NCBI GenBank assembly: GCA_000953735.1
Contig: LN554852.1
Location: forward strand, 2,925,846 to 2,989,845
Source: Moritella viscosa
Lineage (GTDB): Bacteria; Pseudomonadota; Gammaproteobacteria; Enterobacterales; Moritellaceae
Direction: 5' to 3'
DNA length: 64,000 nucleotides
Below are positions 1 to 9,044 of this stretch, piece after piece; the first letter of the stretch is position 1; every line of letters begins with the position of its first letter. The translations under genes were made by a program, and so were the position numbers. The notes below the pieces were generated by a model. It worked only from the letters and a program-made list of their open reading frames with translations. It had not been told where the DNA came from and searched no databases.

Positions 1-2
1 GT

Positions 3-323
3 GAAACACAACAAGATAAAGACAACTATGCAGTCACTATTACCCTGTCATCCGCTTTTGATAAAGTAGCAAATGATGATAACTATGTACGTGTTAAAGA
101 CCTCCAAGGTAAATGGCAATTTATACCGCTAGATAACGGTATTGTCGAAGTTACTTACCAATTATTCCTAGCCCCAGCCGGAAGTGTACCAAGCATGATC
201 GCCACGACAACTGTCGTCGACACACCATATTATACCCTTCTCAATCTACGTAAAATTATTACTAAACCTGAGCTACAATCACAACAACTCGATCACATTA
301 GCGAACCGCCAGCGAATGAATAA
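3..323 (+). CDS. START-domain lipid-binding-like protein, C-terminal part
   Basis: An open frame enters from the left edge and stops with TAA at 321-323, giving about 106 residues. The fragment has the alternating hydrophobic pattern of the C-terminal half of a START/polyketide-cyclase fold (segments VRVKDLQGKWQFIPL and VEVTYQLFLAPAGSVPS, then a C-terminal helix with YYTLLNLRKII). START proteins bind a hydrophobic ligand in a helix-grip fold; the ligand here is unknown. It ends in a Pro/Glu-rich tail. The 5' end lies outside the window, so a signal peptide cannot be assessed. It is followed by a hairpin and then the two-component genes. Confidence 0.6.
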   Translation, partial: ETQQDKDNYAVTITLSSAFDKVANDDNYVRVKDLQGKWQFIPLDNGIVEVTYQLFLAPAGSVPSMIATTTVVDTPYYTLLNLRKIITKPELQSQQLDHISEPPANE

Positions 324-330
324 AACATAA

Positions 331-386
331 CAAGGATGATAATACCGACAAGCTTGCTAAAAGCTGTATTAATATTTTCATCCTTG
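331..386 (+). terminator. Stem-loop after the START-domain gene
   Basis: CAAGGATGA at 331 pairs with TCATCCTTG ending at 386 across a loop of about 38 nt. There is no long T tract, so it may be a weak terminator or an mRNA 3' stabiliser between the START gene and the response regulator. Confidence 0.35.
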
Positions 387-442
387 ATAACATAGGATTA
401 TATAAAAGTGCCTCCCTGTTATCGATTTATGAGTTAGTCCGA

Positions 443-1147
443 ATGATAAAACAACAATTACATATTGCCCTCGTTGAAGATGAAATCAATATCGCAGAAA
501 ATTATCGCGATGCATTACAACGCATTGGCTATCGGGTTTCACTTTTTCATAACCGCCAAGACACACTCGCAGCTTTTACCCTTGCGTTACCTGATATGGC
601 GATTATTGATGTAGGTTTACAAGATGAATACGAAGGCGGTTTTGACCTCTGTCGTACATTACGACAATTATCAGAGACACTTCCAATTATCTTTTTAACC
701 GCGCGTAGCAGCGAGTTAGATGAGATCTCAGCATTACGCCTTGGAGCTGATGATTATTTAACAAAAGACGTCAGTATTCATCAAGTATTGGCGCGCGTTT
801 CGGCGTTATTTCGTCGTATTCAAGCACTAAAAAAGCCACAATCCGCAGATGAACAAGTACTCAGTAGAGGTTCATTGCGCATTAACATTGAACGTATTGA
901 AACTTACTGGCAAGATCAGCCTGTGATACTCACTTTAACCGAATTTTGGATTGTGCACACACTTGCTAAGCACCCAGGTCAAGTTAAAAACCGAGACCAG
1001 CTCATGGATGCTGCACATGTGGTATTAGATAATAATACGATCACAACGCACATCAAACGAATACGTAAGAAATTTAGCCACATTGATAGCGAATTCAACG
1101 CCATAAAAACAGCTTACGGCATGGGTTATCGCTGGGTCATAGAGTGA
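443..1147 (+). CDS. pdsR: Response regulator of the proteobacterial dedicated sortase type (PdsR-like)
   Basis: A 234-residue OmpR-class regulator. The receiver domain spans about residues 6-120 with acidic pocket E12-D13, phospho-acceptor D56 (AIIDVGL), T86 and K108 (YLTKD). A C-terminal winged-helix domain contains TLTEFWIVHTLAKHPGQV and ends at GMGYRWVIE. The segment around D56-D104 (GGFDLCRTLRQLS, IIFLTARSSE, LRLGADDYLTKDVS) matches my memory of the family TIGR03787, regulators that accompany a variant sortase in marine proteobacteria. Its TGA overlaps the GTG start of the kinase by 4 bp (GTGA), so the two are translationally coupled. No sortase or LPXTG target gene is visible in the window. 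Confidence 0.8.
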   Translation: MIKQQLHIALVEDEINIAENYRDALQRIGYRVSLFHNRQDTLAAFTLALPDMAIIDVGLQDEYEGGFDLCRTLRQLSETLPIIFLTARSSELDEISALRLGADDYLTKDVSIHQVLARVSALFRRIQALKKPQSADEQVLSRGSLRINIERIETYWQDQPVILTLTEFWIVHTLAKHPGQVKNRDQLMDAAHVVLDNNTITTHIKRIRKKFSHIDSEFNAIKTAYGMGYRWVIE

Positions 1148-3207
1148 AAATTCACTTTAGTCTAAAAACCCAACTACTACTTGTGGCCAGCTTAATGCTA
1201 TTACTACCATGGGCGGGCTGCCAAAGTGTGAGCGTTTTAGAAACAAGTTTACGTCAAAGTCATAGTCAGTTACTTGATGTGCAAATGACCACTGCTGCAC
1301 AGCAAATAGAACGTAAGCTTAATCAATCACAATATCCCAGCCTTAATACCAACCAAGGCAACTATTACGCCCCGCTCACTGACAGTAAAATGTTATTAGA
1401 TGGGTTTGATGGTGAAGAAAGTGATTGGGAAAATATAACCACACCTTGGTTTCAACTTAATACCTATGATTACGTGGCTGGGCTATCAACAGAGGCTAAA
1501 CCATCCACAGCAGTTAAATTTAAATTAGCTGCAAATGATAAATTACTCTACATCTTAATTCAGACCTCTGCTCTAACACCGCATTATTTTAACCCTATGC
1601 AACCAAAAAAGATCGCAGATCAGCTCAATATTCGCAGTATCAATAATACCGGGCTTATTTCACGTTGGCAGATCAATCCGCAAGGCTCAGGCAGGGTAGA
1701 AATGCATAACATGAGCCAAACAATTAAAACAAGTCGAGATGCGGGTACCTGGTTATGGCGAGATGGTCATTATAATATTGAAATCGCAATACCTATTAAC
1801 TTAGCAAGCAATGCGATTGGGTTTGATCTCGTGCTTAATAACAAACAAAAAAATCAACACTTTAAATCGAAGCCAGCGACAACGTACGAGCGTAGCTTGG
1901 TTCGTGAAAAATCGGATTTAAATCAGCAACTCGCAAACTATATACAACCGGGTCTCAGTTTATATCTACTTAATAGTCAGTATTGGTTGGTTGGGCAAGT
2001 AAATGCAGAGCAAATAACAGGCGATAGTTTAGAAGATGACGATATCCAAGAAGAACCATCTTGGTTAACACACACCATCTACAACAAATTATTTACTTCA
2101 GGGTCATTACCTTATTGGCGAGAACCTACCAGCCTTGGCCGCTGGCGACGTCCGCAGCAATTAGAAAAAACAATCTGGTACCAAGACTCACCGATTAATA
2201 AACAACTGCACAGTAAAACCATTTATATCCATGGCCAACCTTTTTATTTTGTTGCAGTGCAAGATTCACGACAGAGTTTACTGTCAGCAAGCGTGGCGTT
2301 AAATCAGCTATTAACGCTACTTTTCACCATTATCGCCATCATTGTTTCTGGTTTATTTGCATTTGCATCCTCACTATCTTGGCGTATTGTTAAAATGAAA
2401 CAAAACTACCGCGATGCAATCGATTGTGACGGTAAGATAATGGCAGTGCCACAAGCAAGTAAACTGCCCGACGAACTCGGTGATTTATCTCGTGTCATGC
2501 AACAACTAACCATCAATCAAGGTAAATACACGAATTATCTCGCTTCGTTAGCAGACAAACTTTCTCATGAATTAAAAACACCCGTTGCTGTCATTCGAAC
2601 ATCACTCGAAAATCTGGAACTATCAAATTTAGATCCAGAAGCAACAAAATACCTCACACGCGCAATGCAAGGTACTAACCGTTTAAGCCAAACATTAAAT
2701 GCGCTAAGTGAAGCTAATAGGTTGGAGCAAAGCTTAGAATGTGCGCAATGGCAAATCGTCCCATTCGATGATATGTTAGAAGAATTAATCGAGGCTTATC
2801 GACAGATTTATAACCGTCATCAGTTTCAATTAAAGTATGATAATTACCTTGAGTATACTATCAATTTGGCACCAGAACTCATCGTACAATTACTTGATAA
2901 GCTCATCAGTAATGCCGTTGACTTCTCGCCAGAAAATGACGCCATTGTTTTTGTCCTAACCAAGCAAGATAAACAACTAAAATTAACGATTGAAAATCAA
3001 GGTCCACATTTTAGTAGCGATAATGTCTCGCTGTTATTTGATTCAATGGTCTCCATACGCCAACAATCTGAGACACCACACCTAGGCTTGGGTTTACATA
3101 TTGTTAAGTTAATCAGTGATTTCCACCTTGGTAACATAAATGCAAGAAACTTAGCCAGTGATAAAGGCGTTATATTTGAGCTATTATTACCTATAGAAAA
3201 CAAATAA
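1144..3207 (+). CDS. pdsS: Sensor histidine kinase of the dedicated sortase type (PdsS-like)
   Basis: A 687-residue membrane kinase with a GTG start overlapping the regulator. An N-terminal membrane segment (LLLVASLMLLLPWAG) is followed by a long periplasmic region containing LLDGFDGEESDW, a second membrane segment near residues 385-410, a HAMP-like linker, then the H-box LSHELKTPVAV with phospho-acceptor H475, an N-box (LISNAVDFS) and a degenerate G-box (HLGLGLHIVKL). The size, the long sensor region and the partner regulator fit TIGR03785-type kinases. It probably senses an envelope state and phosphorylates the adjacent regulator. The target genes are not shown by the sequence. Confidence 0.8.
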   Translation: MKIHFSLKTQLLLVASLMLLLPWAGCQSVSVLETSLRQSHSQLLDVQMTTAAQQIERKLNQSQYPSLNTNQGNYYAPLTDSKMLLDGFDGEESDWENITTPWFQLNTYDYVAGLSTEAKPSTAVKFKLAANDKLLYILIQTSALTPHYFNPMQPKKIADQLNIRSINNTGLISRWQINPQGSGRVEMHNMSQTIKTSRDAGTWLWRDGHYNIEIAIPINLASNAIGFDLVLNNKQKNQHFKSKPATTYERSLVREKSDLNQQLANYIQPGLSLYLLNSQYWLVGQVNAEQITGDSLEDDDIQEEPSWLTHTIYNKLFTSGSLPYWREPTSLGRWRRPQQLEKTIWYQDSPINKQLHSKTIYIHGQPFYFVAVQDSRQSLLSASVALNQLLTLLFTIIAIIVSGLFAFASSLSWRIVKMKQNYRDAIDCDGKIMAVPQASKLPDELGDLSRVMQQLTINQGKYTNYLASLADKLSHELKTPVAVIRTSLENLELSNLDPEATKYLTRAMQGTNRLSQTLNALSEANRLEQSLECAQWQIVPFDDMLEELIEAYRQIYNRHQFQLKYDNYLEYTINLAPELIVQLLDKLISNAVDFSPENDAIVFVLTKQDKQLKLTIENQGPHFSSDNVSLLFDSMVSIRQQSETPHLGLGLHIVKLISDFHLGNINARNLASDKGVIFELLLPIENK

Positions 3208-3231
3208 CAGCGTTTAGCGAGGAGGAACCTA

Positions 3232-3897
3232 ATGTTAATACGGCCTATCGCAAAACGTAATGGCATAACAGTGACGATTATTGCAGTCTTGTTCATTTTC
3301 AGCAGTGTAGTTTCGTTGTTAACAACATCCGCAGACACAGATAATTACCTTTACTTCCCTCTGTCAGCTGGCGCACTTATTATTGGCATATGCTTGTTAA
3401 TTGTTGGGATCGTGAAAATTAATGACGTATATTACCGTTTCTCACTGACAAAAGAAGGGATTCATTACTTCACTTCACGAGGTGGTTTTACTATTCTCTG
3501 GCAAGATGTACAACGCATCGATATACCAAAGATAAATGATGGATTAGAGTTAAAAGAATTACCTTATATAGGTATCCGGCTCAAACAACGAGAGCACCTT
3601 ATCAATAGCGCCTCATTACCCACTTTATCTCACATGCTGTTAGAACAAAGGACACTTATCATGCTCACAGATCCCAGTGCAACACTCTACAGTAATGCCG
3701 ATAATATGCTTTACCCTGACATAAAAGTAACCCACAAATACCTCGGATTACAGGCCATGTTTATTAACCGAATGCAATTCCTCCACAATACGCTTGGTTA
3801 TGATATTTACTTCCCGAACGATGATCTCGACCGTGCACCAGCAGAATTTGTTCAACTATTACGCGAGTTTAAATCAGATTGTTCTAGATCATTATAA
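3232..3897 (+). CDS. DUF2982-family membrane protein
   Basis: A 221-residue protein preceded by a strong GAGGAGG ribosome-binding site. Two N-terminal membrane segments (about residues 12-32 and 40-60) form a hairpin, followed by a soluble PH-like beta-rich region with an LWQDVQRIDIPKI motif typical of bacterial PH-like membrane proteins. I assign it to DUF2982 from the overall pattern; its function is unknown. It lies 24 bp after the kinase gene on the same strand, so it is probably co-transcribed with the two-component pair. Confidence 0.6.
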   Translation: MLIRPIAKRNGITVTIIAVLFIFSSVVSLLTTSADTDNYLYFPLSAGALIIGICLLIVGIVKINDVYYRFSLTKEGIHYFTSRGGFTILWQDVQRIDIPKINDGLELKELPYIGIRLKQREHLINSASLPTLSHMLLEQRTLIMLTDPSATLYSNADNMLYPDIKVTHKYLGLQAMFINRMQFLHNTLGYDIYFPNDDLDRAPAEFVQLLREFKSDCSRSL

Positions 3898-3915
3898 ATA
3901 GTAATAATTATCAAT
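3897..3915 (+). promoter_or_regulatory. Fur-box-like site before the FTR1/cytochrome cluster
   Basis: The 19-mer AATAGTAATAATTATCAAT agrees with the classical Fur box at about 12-13 of 19 positions by eye. It lies about 88 bp upstream of the first gene of a cluster encoding an iron permease. The surrounding DNA is AT-rich, so some of this match is expected by chance. Confidence 0.4.
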
Positions 3916-4002
3916 TAGAGTTGCAATTAACATATTTATATGGATAATACGAACTATTCTCATTAAGACATAGTCTATTATAAAAAATAAAAAGGATTTG
4001 CT

Positions 4003-6024
4003 GTGAAAAAATCTGCTCTCTGCTTTGCTATCTCTTCTGCGTTACTGTCTGCTGCATTTACTGCACAAGCTGCAAGCGTAAAAGTTCTTGATAAAACACT
4101 TTCTCCTGCTGCAAACTTTCTTGCGTATACAGAATTTGAATTATCAGGTGAACCTCTTGCTGAATCACTAGGCTTAGACCTCGATGTTTTAGATCCTAAC
4201 CAAGTTGATCAACCGACTGCATTCGATTACGCAGCGGGTATTGAAAGCTACGAGTATTCTGAAGAAGCTATGTATGCGTTAAACTACCAATCAACTATGG
4301 GTCCTCACCTAGTTAATGGTCCGATTAACCAAGCACGCGGTGGTTCTCTTGCTGACTTAGGTAAACGCTTCATCTCACTTGCTGGCGCAGTAGGCTTCCC
4401 AAGTGAAGAAATCCCACTAAACATGTATCCAATCTCGGTACCATACGTTTCAGGTAGCCCTGAATTTGCTGGTAAAGTAGATACAACAAAAGTTAATGGC
4501 GAAGAATTAGAAGTATTATCTGCAACAGGTAAAGCCGCGGTACATAACACTGTAATTCCAGCTTACTTCCGTGACTACAAAACGTTAGCATGGGACAACG
4601 CAAGTTTTGATAAAGCCTTAAACCCAGGCGCAATCGGTAGCATCTTCCTTAAAGAAGTAATGTGGTCACAAGATTTCCTAGGTGGCATGCACGTTACAAC
4701 GACAGATGAAGAAGTTGAAGCAACATCAAGAACAATGGATCAAGACGGTAAACACAGTCTTGGTGTATCTGCTGCCGATGGTTTCAACGGCATGATCTTA
4801 ACTGAAATGTCAATAGACAAACTACTTATCCTTCAACAGCAACTTGGCTTTGACGGTAAGAACCTAGGTGTTAAATTCGGTCCTGACTACGATGCATCTA
4901 AAAACCCAATTTGGTTTGCACACAAAGTAGCAGTCAAAGAAACACAAAAGAACAACGTAAATAACATCGGTAAATTAGCTGTTACAGATGGTTCATCATC
5001 ACTACGTGATACTTGGATGTTATTATGGCCTGTAAGTGAATTCTATGCATTTACTGACCAACGCACAGCGAATACTGCACAGAACCCAGCATTTAAAGCT
5101 GTATTTGATGGCAAGCCATTTGCTGCAGCACCGAAACAAAATATCGATGGGAAAACAAACAACAATGTAGTTGCTGACGATGCATTCTCTCTTGCAAGCA
5201 ACATTGCTAACCTATCGTTCCAAAACTTAGCAAATTTACACTTCAACAAAAAAGCTGGTACGTTTGTAACGAAATACGACGGCAAGCAAAATGCACAAGT
5301 TGAAACATTTGACGCTGCATACAGCATCGTAGCACTATCTATTTACCAACGTTCACAAGATGCACTACCTGTTGGTTATGCAGCTGCAGACGGCGGTGAT
5401 GTTGATTTAGCAACACCTCAAGGTAAACAAGCGCTTGGTTTAATCAAAGCACAAGCAGATTACATCGTTAATACATTAGTCGCTAAAAACGGTCTAGTAT
5501 ACGATGGTGCTACAGTTGGTAAATCAGTAGATAAAAACCAATCACTTGATGCACAATTCGCTGCAATCCGAGGTTTAGTTTCTGCTTACTTAGCAACACA
5601 AGATAACACTTACAAGCAAGCAGCACGTTCTATCTTCCTAGCTGTAGAGAAAAACATGTTTGATGCAGAGCTTGGTACATGGGCACAAACACCAGGTAAA
5701 GCAACAATTCACACACCGTTAACGGCTGCGGCAATCTCGGGTGGTTTACGTGAAACTATACTTCACCTTGCCAATGAAGAAGGCGAGCATGTTCCAGCAC
5801 TAGAACTACAACACTTAACAGAGCGCTACACAGCTTGGTTCAAGAAAGTAGTTAACGGTGGTCAACAATTATCAGAATGGGTTGGTGATTCAGGTGAAAA
5901 CTTACTGAAAAACAGTTCAACTACCGATTCAGATAATGATGGCGTACAACAAGTAACAGCTGCTGGCGGTAAATACGGTACAGCACAAACTATGGCAGCA
6001 AAAGTGTCGGTTAGTGCAAACTAG
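4003..6024 (+). CDS. Large secreted protein of unknown family at the head of the FTR1 cluster
   Basis: A 673-residue protein with a GTG start 8 nt after AAAAGG. A clear Sec signal peptide (MKKSALCFAISSALLSAAF, cleavage after TAQAA) sends it to the periplasm or beyond. The mature part has no CXXCH haem motif, no lipobox and no transmembrane segment. The C-terminal half (about residues 400-620) is helical with repeated aromatic/Ala helices and could be an alpha/alpha-barrel. I do not recognise the family. A strong terminator follows it, so it is probably made in excess over the downstream membrane genes. Its position before a b-type-like membrane protein and FTR1 suggests a periplasmic iron-handling role; this is inference only. 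Confidence 0.55.
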   Translation: MKKSALCFAISSALLSAAFTAQAASVKVLDKTLSPAANFLAYTEFELSGEPLAESLGLDLDVLDPNQVDQPTAFDYAAGIESYEYSEEAMYALNYQSTMGPHLVNGPINQARGGSLADLGKRFISLAGAVGFPSEEIPLNMYPISVPYVSGSPEFAGKVDTTKVNGEELEVLSATGKAAVHNTVIPAYFRDYKTLAWDNASFDKALNPGAIGSIFLKEVMWSQDFLGGMHVTTTDEEVEATSRTMDQDGKHSLGVSAADGFNGMILTEMSIDKLLILQQQLGFDGKNLGVKFGPDYDASKNPIWFAHKVAVKETQKNNVNNIGKLAVTDGSSSLRDTWMLLWPVSEFYAFTDQRTANTAQNPAFKAVFDGKPFAAAPKQNIDGKTNNNVVADDAFSLASNIANLSFQNLANLHFNKKAGTFVTKYDGKQNAQVETFDAAYSIVALSIYQRSQDALPVGYAAADGGDVDLATPQGKQALGLIKAQADYIVNTLVAKNGLVYDGATVGKSVDKNQSLDAQFAAIRGLVSAYLATQDNTYKQAARSIFLAVEKNMFDAELGTWAQTPGKATIHTPLTAAAISGGLRETILHLANEEGEHVPALELQHLTERYTAWFKKVVNGGQQLSEWVGDSGENLLKNSSTTDSDNDGVQQVTAAGGKYGTAQTMAAKVSVSAN

Positions 6025-6119
6025 TCTCACTCTTTTGGCAATGAAAAGCCATCTCGCAGCACACTTGTTAATTAACATGTATTGATTAATGAAAGTGTTG
6101 CGAAACTAAGATAAAAGTT

Positions 6120-6155
6120 GCAAAAAGGGATGAGAATTAACTCAGCCCTTTTTGC
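6120..6155 (+). terminator. Strong hairpin terminator inside the FTR1 cluster
   Basis: GCAAAAAGGG pairs with CCCTTTTTGC, with an inner TGAG/CTCA extension and a T-rich 3' arm. It lies between the secreted 673-residue protein and the 4-TM gene, so the downstream genes either have their own promoter or depend on read-through. Confidence 0.75.
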
Positions 6156-6189
6156 GTTTTCATTACGTCGATATGAATAAGGTTTTATC

Positions 6190-6672
6190 ATGTCAGTTCA
6201 AATAGCAACCCCAACCGGTGATAACATCTGGTCACGTTTACAGTCTCATTTTAAACGTTTCGCTTTTCATCATAAGAAAGCCGAAGCGATATTATATTTG
6301 ATGTTCCTATCAGGACTTTTACTGTGGCCATTTATCACTATTCCATGGCAAGTAGAACGTACCGTACTACTCATGCATATGCTTGCAGGTATCAGTATCT
6401 TCCCTGTTTTTGTTGGTAGTTTCTGGCTGTCTCACCGAAATCTTATTCAAAACAGTAAAAAGAAATTCTTACGTCAAACCGGTACCATTATCGAATATTT
6501 ACTCATTGTTTGTACTCTTACCGGCGTCTACCTTACTTTTTGGGGTAACACGGGTAATAACTTCAGTATACTCATGCAAGATATCCACTTTTACAGCTCA
6601 TGGCTGCTTGCCCCGCTTGTTCTTCGCCACGCTTGGCGCTGGACTGTAATCAAATTCTTTAGGAAGTCTTAA
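6190..6672 (+). CDS. Four-helix membrane protein with paired histidines, probable b-type cytochrome
   Basis: A 160-residue integral membrane protein with four hydrophobic helices (about residues 33-52, 62-84, 98-118, 130-150). Histidines lie at helix ends and inside helices: LLMHMLAG in helix 2, LSHRN just after it, QDIHFYSSW, and LRHAWRW in helix 4. This resembles cytochrome b561-type haem ligation, but no family assignment is certain. It ends 1 bp before the FTR1 start codon region, so the two are tightly coupled. An electron-transfer role next to an iron permease is an inference. Confidence 0.55.
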   Translation: MSVQIATPTGDNIWSRLQSHFKRFAFHHKKAEAILYLMFLSGLLLWPFITIPWQVERTVLLMHMLAGISIFPVFVGSFWLSHRNLIQNSKKKFLRQTGTIIEYLLIVCTLTGVYLTFWGNTGNNFSILMQDIHFYSSWLLAPLVLRHAWRWTVIKFFRKS

Positions 6673-6673
6673 T

Positions 6674-7510
6674 ATGTTTGCCAGTTTTTTAATCACTTTT
6701 CGTGAAGGACTTGAAGCCTTCCTACTCGTTGGCATTATACTTTCTTACTTAGCAAAGCTTGGCCAATCAAAGCACAACAAACTTATCTATCTAGGTGTTG
6801 CACTTGGTTTAATTGCCTCATTAATTGTCGCTTTCATTTTCCAGTTCGTTGTCGACCAGTTCGATTCACATGAATACCGCAATTTATTAATGGCGGGTAT
6901 TTTAGGCTTTGCGACCTTGGTACTCACCTACATGGCCATTTGGATGCAACGCCAAGCCAAAACCCAAGTCTCTAACATGCAAGAAAACATTCGCGAGATC
7001 TTAACCACAGGCAATGTATTTGGTTTAATATTTTTAGCTTTCCTTGCGGTAATGCGTGAAGGCTTTGAAACCGTCCTATTTTTCTCGGCGTTAATGTATT
7101 CAGGTCAAGGCAATTTCTCACTACAAGATGGATTAATCGGTGCTAGTGTGGGCTTAATTGCTTCTCTGGTATTGGTTGTCGTTCTGATGCGCGGTACCCG
7201 TAAAGTACCACTGCAGGCATTCTTTAAATGGACAAGCCTATTAATCATCATTATTGCCGCAGGTCTATTGTCTTCAGCATGCAATATGCTACAAAGCGCC
7301 GATGTATTACCGGTATTCCAGACCGCCGTATTTGATATTAGCCATATCCTTGATGATCAAGGCGTATTTGGTACTTTCCTACGTGCTTTATTTGGTTATA
7401 ATTCATCACCTAATCTATTACCATTGATTATCTGGGGCATATATTTAGCTGTATTTACCGTGTTCTGGCATCGTGGTTATCAAACACCAACAAAAGCAGC
7501 TGCTGCATAA
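6674..7510 (+). CDS. FTR1-family iron permease
   Basis: A 278-residue protein with seven predicted membrane helices and both REXXE iron-binding motifs of the family: REGLE at residues 10-14 and REGFE at about 128-132. FTR1/EfeU permeases move iron across the inner membrane, normally coupled to oxidation of Fe(II) by a partner. No multicopper oxidase, EfeO/EfeB or P19 gene lies beside it. The neighbours are instead a histidine-rich membrane protein and, further down, a hexahaem cytochrome. It is directly abutted by the 4-TM gene. Confidence 0.9.
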   Translation: MFASFLITFREGLEAFLLVGIILSYLAKLGQSKHNKLIYLGVALGLIASLIVAFIFQFVVDQFDSHEYRNLLMAGILGFATLVLTYMAIWMQRQAKTQVSNMQENIREILTTGNVFGLIFLAFLAVMREGFETVLFFSALMYSGQGNFSLQDGLIGASVGLIASLVLVVVLMRGTRKVPLQAFFKWTSLLIIIIAAGLLSSACNMLQSADVLPVFQTAVFDISHILDDQGVFGTFLRALFGYNSSPNLLPLIIWGIYLAVFTVFWHRGYQTPTKAAAA

Positions 7511-7532
7511 TTCAAAACAATAAAATGAGTGG

Positions 7533-7561
7533 CGAACATAAATACAATATCTTTATGTTCG
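7533..7561 (+). other. Intergenic stem-loop
   Basis: CGAACATAAA and TTTATGTTCG form a perfect 10-bp stem with a 9-nt loop between the FTR1 gene and the FAD oxidoreductase. There is no T tract, so it is more likely a processing or stabilising hairpin than a terminator. Confidence 0.5.
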
Positions 7562-7601
7562 TCATGTAAGAATAAAAAGCATATTAATCATTGAGTAAAT
7601 A

Positions 7602-9044
7602 ATGTCGAAAGAAATTGTAATTTTAGGTGCTGGTCCAGCCGGACTAATGGCCGCATGGGAATTTAATCAAGCTGGTTACAAAGTGACTATCCTAGAACGT
7701 GAAGAGTTTGTTGGTGGCATGTGCGCAACGCAAACCTTCCAAGGTGAAAAAGGTGAATACCGTTTTGACTACGGTGGCCATCGCTTTATTACTAAAAATC
7801 CGAAACTATTACAGTTTATCGATGACTTAATGACTGATGATCTACTGTATGCAGAGCGTACCAGTGTGATCCGTTTTAAAGGCCGTACCTACAACTACCC
7901 GCTTGCAATTGGTAACTTATTACGTAACGCACCGCTCAGTTTATTAGCCGGTGCGGCTGTAGACTTAGTATTTAAATTACCTTTCCAAAAGCGCCCAAGT
8001 GAACAAAGCACCAGTAACTTTGCTGAATGGATTGAAACTCGTTTCGGTACCACCTTATACAAAAATTTCTTTGAAGGTTATACCGGTAAGCTATGGGGCA
8101 TCGACCCACGTCAATTATCTGCTGATTGGGCATCGCAACGTATTAGCTTGCTCGATTTAAAAGATGTGGCACGACGTTTAATCCCAACGCGTGGCGCAAC
8201 ACCGCGTACTTACGCAAAAAAATATCGTTATCCTAAACTCGGCTTTGGTCAAATGTACACCAAACTTGCAGAAAGACTGCAAGAACAAGGTGTCGATATT
8301 ATTCAAGGCGCTAATATCACTGCTTTGAATCAAGGTAATAATTGTATTGATGCAGTTACATATGAACTTAACGGTGAGACACACTCAATTAACTGTGATC
8401 ACGTTGTCGGAACTATTCCTTTACCTGTGGTTTGTACTTTAACAGGATTTGATTCTGGCCTAACTTATCGCGCGCTACGCTTTTTCAACATGCCGATGGC
8501 CACAGAAAACGTATCACAAAATACCTGGCAGTATCTGTCTGACCCAGAGTTAATTGGTACGCGTTTGCAAGAACCTCGTCGCCGTTCACCATTTATGGCT
8601 CCCAAAGGACAAACATCAGTAATGATCGAGATCCCTTGTAACAAAGGTGACGATGTTTGGAACATGGACAACAACACGCTATTAAAACGTGTAAAACAAG
8701 ATCTTAACCACCTAGATGTACCAGATGTAAGTACGGGTGAATTCTTTACCACTTACACCGAGTACGCTTACCCTATGATGGATGTAAGTTATAATGCCAA
8801 ACGTGAAGCTGCAATTAAGCACCTTCACCAATTTGATAATTTAGTTATGACTGGTCGCCAAGGTACTTTCCGTTACATCTTTACTGATACTGCTATGGAA
8901 ATGGGCTTAATGGCGGCTGAAGGCATCATTAAAGGTGAAGATAATCGTCGCCAGATCTTCGATCACCGTAACGAAAAAACAGTGATTGAAGTACAAAGCA
9001 TTATGGATGATAAAAAAATATCAGAGGAAAAAAATGTCGCTTAA
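7602..9044 (+). CDS. FAD/NAD(P)-dependent oxidoreductase, UDP-galactopyranose-mutase/protoporphyrinogen-oxidase-like
   Basis: A 480-residue protein with an N-terminal dinucleotide-binding fold (VILGAGPAGLMAAWEF, then VTILEREEFVGGMC) and the DYGGHRF motif that follows the FAD-binding loop in the NAD-binding_8/amine-oxidase clan. The central GKLWGIDP and C-terminal VMTGRQGTFRYIFTDTAM segments are typical of the subgroup found in sugar and polyprenyl-glycan loci. The substrate is unknown. There is no signal peptide, so it is cytoplasmic. Its stop codon overlaps the start of the next gene, showing translational coupling. With the GT-C-like gene downstream it hints at glycan modification of an envelope component. 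Confidence 0.7.
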   Translation: MSKEIVILGAGPAGLMAAWEFNQAGYKVTILEREEFVGGMCATQTFQGEKGEYRFDYGGHRFITKNPKLLQFIDDLMTDDLLYAERTSVIRFKGRTYNYPLAIGNLLRNAPLSLLAGAAVDLVFKLPFQKRPSEQSTSNFAEWIETRFGTTLYKNFFEGYTGKLWGIDPRQLSADWASQRISLLDLKDVARRLIPTRGATPRTYAKKYRYPKLGFGQMYTKLAERLQEQGVDIIQGANITALNQGNNCIDAVTYELNGETHSINCDHVVGTIPLPVVCTLTGFDSGLTYRALRFFNMPMATENVSQNTWQYLSDPELIGTRLQEPRRRSPFMAPKGQTSVMIEIPCNKGDDVWNMDNNTLLKRVKQDLNHLDVPDVSTGEFFTTYTEYAYPMMDVSYNAKREAAIKHLHQFDNLVMTGRQGTFRYIFTDTAMEMGLMAAEGIIKGEDNRRQIFDHRNEKTVIEVQSIMDDKKISEEKNVA

